Assembly: GCA_004194705.1 (NCBI GenBank)
Contig: SADC01000188.1
Location: 124,001 to 188,000 of the forward strand
Direction of reading: 5' to 3'
DNA from: Ditylenchus dipsaci
Lineage: Eukaryota > Nematoda > Chromadorea > Rhabditida > Anguinidae
DNA: 64,000 nucleotides
The translations under genes and the position numbers were made by a program. The notes beneath the pieces are model-generated. The model saw only the letters and a program-made list of their open reading frames with translations, was not told where the DNA came from and ran no database searches. This document shows, piece after piece, positions 22,905 through 34,900 of the stretch (its first letter is position 1; each line of letters begins with the position of its first letter).

Positions 22905-25900
22905 CTATTCCATGCAGTCCATTCCTGCTGCTGGGGTTGATTCGTCATTTTCAGCATTTGCTACACTTCTTCGCCTAAAAATAGTTACGTTTTAAATAGA
23001 AGAGAATATAAAAAAGTTACCAATTTTCTAGATTAGTGAGCACTAGCGAAGCTAACTGTCTTATTTTGGCTGTGGACTCTCTGAAAAAGCAAAAAAATCA
23101 AAATGAGCAGTCAAAAATTAAAGGCTTGGAAAATCAATGCAGCAGTCGACTGAGGACAATCAGAATCAAAAAAAAAAAATTTAAATTTATGCAAAATGTT
23201 GAAGGAAAAATTAGGTACTTTGCTTTTAGACTACTGCAGTAACTTAATGGCGACAATTACCCCATTCTATTTTGAACCACAAGGAAATTTTCAGAATAAC
23301 AGTGCGTACAAAGTCAGATTTCTTTTTAGGGTATGTCTTTTGCGTGAGGCACAATTTCTATGCTAAATTTTTAAAAACAAGTTGTTCGAACGGCCTATTA
23401 ATGAAAATATGGTATACCGTATTTCCTCTAACTGCCGCCCTTCGACTTTGAACTATTGTATTTCGGTCCAGAATTTTTTTTCGTACAGGTTTTTTTTTGT
23501 GTTCTTAGTTCCCGCGAGCTCTACTAATTCTGCATTTTAGATTTTCACTTAAAATTTTCAAAATGACTCTAATAAATGCCACCCCTCCCCTAGAGGTCGA
23601 TTGAAAAATAAGCGACTCGGGGTAACAATTAGAGGAAATACGGTATGTGTTCATGTGGACCCCGAAAAAAATTGAACATTTGTCTAAGAACTAACAGATT
23701 GTTGACTAGTTGTATGAGCAGATCTTCTCCTCCTTCCTCCTCCACAAACCGACAATACTTGCTGACATCTGTGGAGGTTAAGTTGGCCAGTGCCCAAACA
23801 GCCTTAATTAGCATTCGGTCAATAAGTCATTCAATATAAGTTAAATCAATCCCTACCCAGTGCTGAGATCCAGGAGAGTCAAACATAGGCAGCAGTCTGT
23901 AAAAACAATTCAAATTTATAAAATAAGGGATTTGACATAGAATACCGGAGAATGGGTTTGAAGGATCTGTAGTTGATGAATCTGCGGGCAGCAAGGTCCC
24001 ATGTGTTGGTGGCCTGAACCAAACTGTTAGGTTTTTATCACATTTTTCAGTTTTCAAAACATCGAATTTAATTCATTTAGAAAAATTTTCGAGACAGGAA
24101 TGGACTGTGTGGCGGAACTTATTAAAATGGCAGGAGTTTGTGGCCGATATGACCGAGACATAAAAATCATTCGAGGGTGACCTTAAATGCATAAAAGTAT
24201 ATAAATTGAAATTTCCTTATAGTTCCTGTCTTTTTTGGTCGCTTGGTGTTGTCTGCGTTATTAAAGCATTTAAAAAATTTTCAAACACCGATTTTGGCCT
24301 CTTTTAATAAAAGGAACTTAGCTCTAATTTTGGATGGAACCTAGCCTTGGATATATTATGTGTAGCCTAAGGCTCTAGGTAAATTCGCCGACAGGTATAT
24401 TCGCCGACAACTCTAATTTTGCGGGAATTTAAATTTTTCAGTTTGAACCAACCAAACTAACTTTTTTACGTTTTTCATTTTCCAAACCTGTTTTCTGGAC
24501 TAATTCGTGTATTCTGAAGATGGTTTGACAGTGGTGAAATGCCGTTTTCTCGAGTATTTTTTTAGTTATGCAGGAATTGATTTCATCAAAATCAAGGCAA
24601 AAAACTTTTTTGAAAATTTTTTTCACAAAAAAAAAATATTTTGGTGAAAATGATCTGAAAGTGCTTATAAACACTTTCTTAGACTTTTGGAAAAAAAATT
24701 CGAAAAAAAATCAACAGGGGGGACCAAGGCATCTTTTTTTTCAGAGATTCGAATGCATATGGAGCCGAGTTTTTTCCATACAAATATTATTTTTTAAACA
24801 ATTTTGAGTTTTTCGAGATATTTGGTGTAAAAAAGTGTCAAACAGAGGATCAGACACGGTTACTACTCATATGGCCGCACCTCATTTGGCCGCCATTTCA
24901 CAATTTTATAAGAAAATTACCACTGCCGTTAATTTTGACTTTTTACTGGCGAGAGGCAGTTAAGTCATCAACTAAAGGCTACGAAATACTACCAATACTA
25001 CGAAATACTACTAAATACTACCCGTTTTGGTCACTGGAGCTGGGCAAAAAAAGACTCTATATACATATAATGATCGAGAGTCTTTCTCAGAATCATGTCT
25101 AAGGTAAGTGAGTGCGCGCATCTCTAACCCATCAAGCCCCCTGCGACCCTGCGGGGGCTTGGAGTTTTGTTGGAGTGGCTTGGAGTTTGTTTTGTTAAAG
25201 GGGGCAGGGGGTTTTAAACATGGTTTTGTTAATCAGGGCCTACCGCATAAAGAAACTCTGGTATGCATACATTTTTTCTCACTCACTTACCTTAGACATT
25301 ATTCTGAGAAAGACTCTCGATCATAATATGTATATAGAGTCTTCTTTTGCCCAGCTCCAGTGAGCTTAGACACAAATCACTCGAAAGTGACTCTGGATGC
25401 ATAAAAAAACATGCATACCAGAGTTATTTATGCGGTAGGCCCCAGTATTCAAAACTATGTTCAACATCTTTGGTTATATTACAGTAGCGCCAAGTAATCG
25501 ATGAATAAATAAAATATTAGAGAAAAAACGGGCGGCACCGAATTGATCCACAAAATTTGTCCTGACACGAAATGCTTTAAAATTTTTGTCTTGAAAAGTT
25601 TAATCATAATTCAAACATTCTTCAGTGAAACGCCGGATCTCCCATGCAGCAACTAAACAAGTGGTCGTCGACTTGGATCAATATTTTTTTTATGGTTTTC
25701 ATGTTCCAAAACCTGTTTTCTGGACTGATTCGGGCATGCTGAAAATGGTTTGATAGTGGTGAAATGCCGTTTTCTAAAGCATTTTTGAGTTTTGGGCAAT
25801 AATTGATTTCACTAAAATCAATTATTGCCCAATACTCGAAAAAAACCTGAGAAACGGCATTTTGCTATCATCAAACCGTCTTCAGCATGTCGGAGTTAGT

Positions 25901-28900
25901 CCAGAAAACAGGTTTTGGAACCCGAAAATGTGATTTTTTTTTGATAAGTGGACGACCACTTGGTTTAGTTGGTAGATTGATTATATAGTAGAACTGAGGT
26001 TGAAATATAGAAAAGATTTCAAAACTACAGGAACCATAGTTTTGGAGTGATTTCGTATCCCGTGGGTATCCAGGTGTATAAAGGTGGTAGTACCAAGAAA
26101 GTGGTATCAGTACTCAGGTGGAAGTGCTTAGGAAGTGGTACTTGGGTGGTGGTAGAATGTAGTTTCAAAGTAGCGGTATCTTAATGGTAGTACTCAGTTG
26201 GCAGTACCCAAGTTGTATATTATTCGATATGTAATTCGGATCTTTTCATTATTTTTCAACCTCGAGTAGTAACAGGGAATACCTATAAAGTGGTACCCAC
26301 ACATCATTATTGTTATCAATTTACCCACAGTACCCTTGTCTTAATCCATTATCAGTAACCATGGGGTCCCATTTAGGCGGAATTGCGGAATTTAAATTTC
26401 TTAGTTTGAACCAACCAAACCAAGTGGTCGTCCACTTGGATCAAATTTTTTTTCACGTTTTTAATTTTCCAAAACCTGTTTTCTGGACTAATTCGGGGGT
26501 GCTGAAGATGGTTTGATAGTGGTAAAATTCCGTTTTCTCGGGTATTTTTTGAGTTTTGACGTATAATTGATTTTACCAAAACTCGACTTTACCAAAACTC
26601 AAAAAATACCCGAGAAGACGCCATTTTACTATTATCAAACCATCTTCAGCATGTCCGAGCTAGTCCAGAAAACAGGTTTTGGAACATGAAAACCATAAAA
26701 AAAATTATTGATCCAAGTGGACCACCACTTAGATTGTGTTGGTACAGGATTATCCGGGAGAAACGAGATTAGATTTTAGAAAAAAATATGGATATGTATG
26801 TGGACCACCCAGGGTGAATCGATGACACCAAGTGGGCTTTCTACCTGAGTTCCCCAACCTGGGTACGACTACCTGGGTATAACAGAACCAAGTGGTCATC
26901 CACTTGGATCAATAATTTTTTTTATGGTTTTCATGTTCCAAAACCTATTTTCTGGATTAATTTGGTCATGCTGAAGATGGTTTGACAGTGGTGAAATGCC
27001 GTTTTCTCAGGTTTTTTCGAGTATTGGGCAATAATTGATTTTGGTGAAATGAATTATTGCCCAAAACTCAAAAAATACTTTAGAAAACGGCATTTCACCA
27101 TTATCAAACCATCTTCAGCATGCCCTAATCAGTCCAGAAAACAGGTTTCGGAAAATGAAAAACGTAAAAAAACAATCGCTCCAAGCGGACGACGACTTGT
27201 TTTGGTTGGTTCAAACTGAAAAATTTTAATTCCCGCAAAATTAGAGTTGTCGGCGAATTCACCTGTCGGCGAATTTACCTGTCGGCGAATTTACTTGTCG
27301 ACGAATTTCCTGTCGGCGAATTCGTGTCGGCGAATTTACTGTCGGCGAATTTACCGTTTCCCGTAGCCTAAACTTGAACTGAAATATACAGGGCTTGCGA
27401 GGAATTCCGACCATTCCAAATGACTCTTTTTCTGACACGACTTCATTCTACTTTTGCAGAACGCTCTTTTTAAGCCCCTAATTAATTTGGTATATGATGT
27501 CGAAAACACGATTTTTACCTTTTTTTCCTGCGGCATAAGCTGTGTGTTAATTGACGGTCCAGATGGATCTGGCCGAGACTACAAGGGGACAATGCAAACT
27601 TTTGTTTTTGGCATCATATAACAAATGGGCTTGGGGTTTATGAAAAAGCTATAGCCGTTTGAAATGCTGGGAATTCACCCTGCAGTTAAAAAGTGCGGGA
27701 AACACTTTATTTTAATAGGAAGATACATACCCTTATTATTTCTTCCATGATGTAGCTCCTTCTAATCTGGACCACCTGCCAAGCATGTTCTCCATCGCTT
27801 ACTAAATGGGCCAGCACTCCTGCACTGTTATAAGATATCTGAGAATGCATTGGTTAAAACAGTGCTATGCAATCACAAATATCTCCTCCACTAACTCACT
27901 TCAATGCCATCTGCCAAGCTGTCCAAAAGACGGCTGTAAAATTCTCAAATTAGGTATAACTAAAACTTTTTGCAAAGTGAATTACTTGAAAATTTTGAGG
28001 TAATTGTCGTCCATAAGTTTGCCCCTCAAATGCTCTACTTCAGCAATATTCTTAAAAAACTTCTCAATTATTCAAAGACTAAATAAAAAACGCAAACTTA
28101 CGCCAATCAGTCCCATCATGTTTCGAACCAGTTCTGAAAAATTCACTTAAAATAATTTACCATATTTTTCCTAATGAGACCAGTGTTTTCATAACTAACA
28201 CTAACTCTTAACACTAACACTAACCTAACTGTTAGTTTAGCGGGCAGGAGTAGTGTGGGCCAAATCACTTTGGGACAATTCAATTTGGGCCAAAATCAAT
28301 TTGGGTTAAATCACTTTGGGACAATTCAATTTGGGCCAATTCAATTTGGGCCAAAATCAAGTTGGGCCAAAATCAATTTGGGCCAATTCAATTTGGGCCA
28401 AAATCAAATTGGGCCAAATCACTTTGCGCCACTATTTATAATGATTTTGATCGTTATTATTGTGGCAATTCCTGGTCTTGATCGTTGCTCATCTTGAGAA
28501 GTACTAGGGTCATTCAAGCATAGTATTAGATCTCTTTGTTGTAATATTGTAGTTATTTGTCATTGGAAATTGAATAAAGAAACTCAGGTTGTGCAATGGT
28601 ACTCGGGTAGTAATATTTTTGTCTTGAGTAAAGATCTTTTGAAATTCAAAATGTTTTTCTATGATCCAACCTCAATTCTACTGGATAATCCATGTACTAA
28701 CTGAACCAAGTGGTCGTCCACTTACATCAAAAATTTTTACTTTTTTGGGTTCCATAATCTGTTTTCTGGACTAATTTTGGCATGATGAAGATGGTTTGAT
28801 AATAGTAAAATGAAATATTGCATGCATGGCTCGGAAACGTCCTTTATTTAAAGATCTGTCCTTTATTTTGAGACCCGAAAACTTTAAAATTTTTGAAATT

Positions 28901-31900
28901 TTACGTCAAAATTGTTATTTCAGTGCTCAAAACCAAATAAGCACTTGATAAAATGGCAATTTTTGACAAAATGCCCTTTATTACATTAAAATCTCCTTTA
29001 TTTCAAATTTTTGGTCGACACTCATTGTGAACGTGCCTTTAGCGTTTGACAGTAAAATAATTAGAAATAGTGGTTACAAAGTGATTTGGCCCAATCTGAT
29101 TTTGGCCCAAATTGAATTGGCCCAATTTGATTTTGGCCCAAATTGAATTGTCCCAAAGTGATTTGACCCAAATTGATTTTTGCCCAAATTGAATTGTCCC
29201 AAAGTGATTTGACCCAAATTGATTTTGGCCCAAATTGAATTGTCCCAAAGTGATTTGGCCCACACTACTCCTGCCCAGTTTAGCAAACTAACACCCGATT
29301 TTTCTCGTTTTTGGTCAGGAAAACTGCGGAATCTAATATTCATGACCTTATACCAACCTTTTGCAAGGAATCAGATGCACTTTACAGATTTTCGAAAAAG
29401 TTACAAAAAGTGGATAAAAACCTAAATTTATACCTTAAACTAACTGTTAGTTTCTTAAACTAACACACCACTGTTAGTTTAAGAAACTAACAGTTAGTTT
29501 AAGGTATAAATTTCGGTTTTTATCCACTTTTTGTAACTTTTTCGAAAATCTGTAAAGTGCATCTGATTCCTTGCAAAACGTTGGTATAAAGTCATGAATA
29601 TTAGATTCCGCAGTTTTCCTGACCAAAAACGAGAAAAATCGGGTGTTAGTTTGCTAAACTAACAGTTAGGTTAGTGTTAGTGTTAAGAGTTAGTGTTAGT
29701 TATGAAAACACTGAATGAGACCCCCCCCCCCTAAAACCAAAAAAACGTGTCTGTGGCATTGTGTTTTCGACCCATTTTTAAGACTTTTTAGGCAAGTTAC
29801 TACTATTTTTAGCTTACCCCACTCCCTAGTAAGTTGCCTTAGAAAAGTTTTCAAAAATGATTTGAAACACAACTCTAAGAACACGATTTTGAACGAATGG
29901 GGGAGCGCTAATTATGAAAAATACGGCGCAGTCGAGTCTCCCATTAACATACGCCCCAAAAGTTCGTTCCTGCCTTGGGTCCGACACTTTTTTTAACCCA
30001 ATTTAACTCAAACTCCCATTAACATACGCTTAAGGCTGTAACTAATTTACCCGCCAAATTACTGATTTACCCCGCCAAATTATTTTTTTACCCCGCCAAA
30101 TTTGAATTTTGAGCAAAATACTCGTTTACCCCGCCAAATTACTGATTTACCCCGCCAAATTTGAATTTCCGGTGAAATACTGCAGTAAATTTTGCGGGAA
30201 TTCAGATTTTATAGTCAAAAATGACTTGGATCGCTCAAAATCCCACCCCGAGTGGCCAGAAGCCCCTGAAAGTTGGTTTTTTGGGAGTTTGCTAAGGGGG
30301 GGGGTAAAATTTTTGCGAAAAATCGATTGAGCGGATCAGATTCCAGGTCCGATGGGCTCAATCGCTCAGGATTCCACCCTTAACCATTCTCAACTATCTT
30401 AAACCAACCTAAGCACTGATTTAGGGTAGTTAGATACTGGTCTGGAGCAGTTTGGGATGGTTTAGGGTGGTTTAAGATGGTTGAGAATGGTTAAGGGTGG
30501 AATCCTGAGCGATTCAGCCCATCGGACCCGAAATCTGATCCGCTCAATCGATTTTTCGCAAAAAGTTTACCCCCCCCCCTTTAGTAAACCCCAAAAAACC
30601 AACTTTCAGGGGCTTCTGGCCAAGTCATTTTTGACTATAAAATCTGAATTCCCGCAAAATTTACTGCAGTATTTCACCGAAAATTCAAATTTGGCAGTGT
30701 AAATTCAAATTTGGCGGGGTAAATCAGTAATTTGGCGGGGTAAAACAATTTGAGCCATACGCTTAAATCCAAAACAGGCGTATGCTAATGGGAGTTTTCG
30801 CCTTTTAAATGTCAAAGTCATTGTCTTTTGCAAAAACGATTGGCAAAATCGGAATCCTTGCGTTATTTGGGACCAGACTGTCAAAACAGAACTAGCAAAA
30901 TTTTTTAAAATTGGGTTAAAAAAAGTGTCGGACCCAAGGCGGGAACGAACTTTTGGACGTATGTTAATGGGAGACTCGAAAGTGTCAAAGAAAATGTATC
31001 CACTTTAAAAGTCTACAGAATAGACCCATATTTCTGTTTTGAAATGGTTCTTTTCCATCATTTCAATTACCATAAATGTTCTAAACAATCTTTTTTAGAT
31101 GCTGATTATGGCGAATGTGACTGACATGATCAGTATACAAAAGATTTTTATAATGTTTGGGAACACTTTATCGAATTTTTAATCTATCTTATGAATAGTT
31201 TTATGCTGTTTTCAGCACTTAAAATGACTCTAGAATATTGTTTTGGGCCATATACCCACTTTTAAAATTTACAGAGGTGACTGATATTTCCTACCTGTTT
31301 CATTAGGAAATTGAGAATAGCACAACTGGAACAGTTTAAGTCCTTCAGCTTGCAAAAAGCGTTCACAGTTGGTTGCGTCTCGTCTAATATATAAAAAAAA
31401 CGTACCAAAAGAAAAAAGTTTATATATTTTAGCTACCTGTAATGTTCCACAAAAAGCTCCACCCAACCTCCATAACATCATCACAGGTCCCAGCAGCATG
31501 TTTTCTGCGGATCTGCTCCAGTATTATCTAGAACCAAACATTAGTCTTCTGCAAAATTATCTAAAATGACTGTTTATCTACCTCAATAGCTCCAATGGTG
31601 CCGACCTCTATTTTGTGATCTCCTTCCACGTGACAGGCCATGGAATTGAGTAGGAAAACCACAATTCTCTGGGTCAGCTGGTCAGAACTGTGCATCTCCA
31701 GCACTCTGACCTGCAAGCAAGCGACAACCAAATATTAATTTATTTTCAATCCAAAGATAAAAGCACAAACCAGTAGAGTGGCTGCCCTGCCATAATTGAA
31801 AAGCACTTCTTGCGGAATTTCGAATTGACACAAGGACAGACAACAATTGCGCACCTGGTTTTGCACAAATTTAAGTCTAGGCTATTTTGAAAAAAAACAC

Positions 31901-34900
31901 CACAATTTTGCTACTTATACAGCGCTCCCAGACGTACTTTTTTGGAATCCCAATTTTCTTTTATTTTTTATAATTCTAGGTCAAACTTTTTTGCTCGAAA
32001 ATTGCAACAAGCACCGGATAAAATTACTTTTTTGCCCAAAAAATAGTTAAAATGTTCTTTTTTTGGCTAGACTTTACTTGAACCCCCCCCCCCACGGCTG
32101 ACCCACTCTCGAGGTGAATTTTCAAAACCGATTGCATATTCGTGTTTCTCGAACCGAATTTTTACGGGAAATGATCATCAGATTCTGTGAAAGTGAAAAT
32201 TTTTTTGGGATTTGCCTTGGTCCCCCAAGGTAAAATTTTAGAAAAAATTGAAAAAAAAATATTTTTTTAAATTGGCGCCTTTTGAATTTTAAAGGGATTG
32301 AGGGCTGTATTGGGAGGGGAAGGGAATAAAAGAGGCCACTAATCACACATGGCCACTAACAAAAAGATGTTGAACATAGTTTTGAATACTGGGGCCTACC
32401 GCATAAAGAACACTGGTATGCATGTTTTTTCATGCATCCAGAGTCACTTTCGAGTGATTTGTGTCGGTGTCCAGAAAAAAGCGCCGGGAAAAAAGCGCCG
32501 CAGAAGAAAGCGCCGGTAAGAAAGCGCCGCGGAAAAAAGCGCCGCGGCAAAAATCGCCGCGGCAAAAAGCGCCGTGGTAAAAAGCGCCGCGGCGAAAAGC
32601 GCCGATTATTATTTTTTACTTCTTTGCTTAAGAATTGCTTGCTCTACTTATTTTTGCTGTTGTTCCGTTAATTTTGATATTTTCGTTTTTTAAGAACGCA
32701 AATGGATACGCTATCAAACAAGAACAAGCCGATGCCGTCGTGTGGTGGATATCTAATGAGAAAGGCTGACAAAAATGGCGATGGAACACTGCAGTTCTGG
32801 AGATGTGCCAAGAAGGGATGCAACGGAAGAGCTCAGTCGGCTTTTGGATCAACAAGCAATTTGGTGGAAAGGAAGCCTCACATTTCTGCTATTTGCGTGC
32901 CAAGTCCAACCGCTACTGTGGTTCGTTTTTCCATTTTTGTTTGAAGTTTAACCACCATTCTCAGATCAAGGAAAGGATGGGTGTGGTAAAGCGAATTGCC
33001 AAAGATAATCCTGCGCTCTCCTCCCAATCAATCTTGGTTACTTCAAAGCTTGATCTCACGGATTTGCAAGCAGAATTATTTCCGGAGGTTAGTTTGTGAG
33101 TTTATACTTTTTTATTCGCATATTTTAGGACGTCAATATCAAAAAGCGCATCACAAATGCCCGTAGACCACTGGAAGCCGCTGAAGCCAATTCTGAACCT
33201 ATGGTGCTGGTCTTGAGCAATGAATTCAAAACTACTCTTCGTGGAGGTATTTATTAAAATTTAGAAATTATTTCGAACTGTAGGTGTGTTTAGGTGTGTT
33301 CCTGATCTTCGACTCACGAGTGACTCAACCGGGCAAGCCAGTGATCCTGATTTTCTCATCTGAATATGGACTTCATCTTCTTGAGCAGCGCAAAAAAGTG
33401 GAGCGGTGACGGCACGTTTTTTTCTTGTCCGAAGTACTTCAAACAGCTTTATTCTATCAATGTCTTCGAAGGAGAATCATCGTTGCCAGCTGCCTTATTC
33501 TTGTTGCCAGGTTATTATTGTAGCCAGGTCCACTGTATTTTAACTTATGTGTGTTTAGGAAAATCGGAGGAGATCTACAAGCGCTCGTTTGATGGAATAT
33601 TCGCCGGTCATCCAATGCTTGTGCCTGACTCGTTTATGTCGGGTTAGTTTCATTATTTGGGATAGTAGTTCAATTATTTTTTCAGACTTTGAATTGGCAC
33701 CATCAAACATCTTGAAACAACGTTTCCCGCTGATGGTCGTCAATTTCTGTATCTTTCATTTTGGTCAAAGCCTTTCAAGAAGTTCAAGAACAAAGGTCTC
33801 ATGTCGCTCTATCAAAATCCCGAGGTCAAGTGCTTGCTGAGAAGTCTAAATGCTTTGCCGTTCTTGCCCTCAGAAGAAGTTGGACTTGGGTTTGATGAAG
33901 TCTGTGCTGAGCTCCAAATCAAGATGGATCAAGGAATAGTAGAAGCTAGATTTCATGGACCGTTGGATGGTGCGACTTTAACTTTGTTATTAAACTTCGG
34001 CACGAATGTATTCATTCTTAAGATTACCTCAAGTACATTGGCTGCACTTATGTTCGTCGGTTTGATGTCAACAATTTCGAAGTTCCGCCGCTTTTTCCAA
34101 TCGCTTTGTGGAATTGCAATCAGTCTGTCCGTAATAATGTTCCGCGAACCAACAACGCTATTGAAGGGTGGCATTACCAATTCAACAAAAGATTTCCGAA
34201 AAGCAGCATGCCATTTAGCTATTTTATTGTACAACGGAAAGAAGAAGAACACTTGACCAGGCAATTGGATGGGCGGTATGTTTTCATATTTCGTATTAAT
34301 TTCTGTTAAAAAACTTAATCTATTTGTGTAAGACATGAAGCCAATCCCGCTGATGCGATTCGAAACGCAAGAAAGAAGGCTGTTATCAAAGCGGACAATC
34401 AAATCAAAGGAATCGTAGATCGTTATTCAGAAGTCGACCAGATGCACCGCAATCGTCTTCAATTTCTTCGCCGTGTGCAAATCCATCTTGCCAAGACTCA
34501 CATCGTTGTGCCTGAGGACGTAGAGCCAGTTGCAGTTGTGGATACAATCGATGAAGAAGTCGATGGGAACATTTTGATGCACGAATAAATGTAAACAATC
34601 CCTATGCTAACCTCGTTATGTTATGATTTGTGTTGTTTATGTTCTTCTCTGTTATGTTAATGTTGTTGGTTTGAATAAATAAATGTGTTATGAAAAAGTT
34701 GAAATCGGTGGATAATAACTTAACTTTAAGCTTGAGAAGGAACTAAAAGTTGAATAAATATTTGTCGAAATGGTGCTTTACAACTCTGTCAATAATTATT
34801 AAGGTGTGCACTTTGTTCCACTGCGCTTTGTTTCCGCGGCGCTTTAAGAACGGCGCTTTTTGCCGCGGCGCTTTTTGCCGCGGCGCTTTTTTCCACGGCG

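Larger units (their letters stand above)
24371..27362. mobile_element. 3-kb non-autonomous element, GG termini, 9-bp TSD, tandem-repeat TIRs
   Basis: GTAGCCTAA occurs on both sides (24362-24370 and 27363-27371). Ends are GGCTCTAGGTAAATTCGCC and, inverted, GGGAAACGGTAAATTCGCC. Inverted arms extend inward through TCTAATTTTGCGGGAATT and TTTCAGTTTGAACCAACC (left to ~24455, right from ~27196). The right arm holds about seven copies of a 16-bp unit (CTGTCGGCGAATTTAC), the left about two. The 9-bp duplication, G-rich ends and tandem-repeat arms suggest mobilisation by a MULE. The interior is filled with other repeats (hairpins at 25650, 26412 and 26885; a TGTCTAAGG module near 25100). It lies in the ZYG11/ZER1 intron between 24013 and 27731. 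Confidence 0.75.

Noticed and set aside
28255..29343. Open frames rich in G, Q, N, F on both strands (GQFNLGQNQFG)
   Set aside because: They translate the inverted tandem repeats at the ends of the inner element 28242-29276, with no start or splice context.
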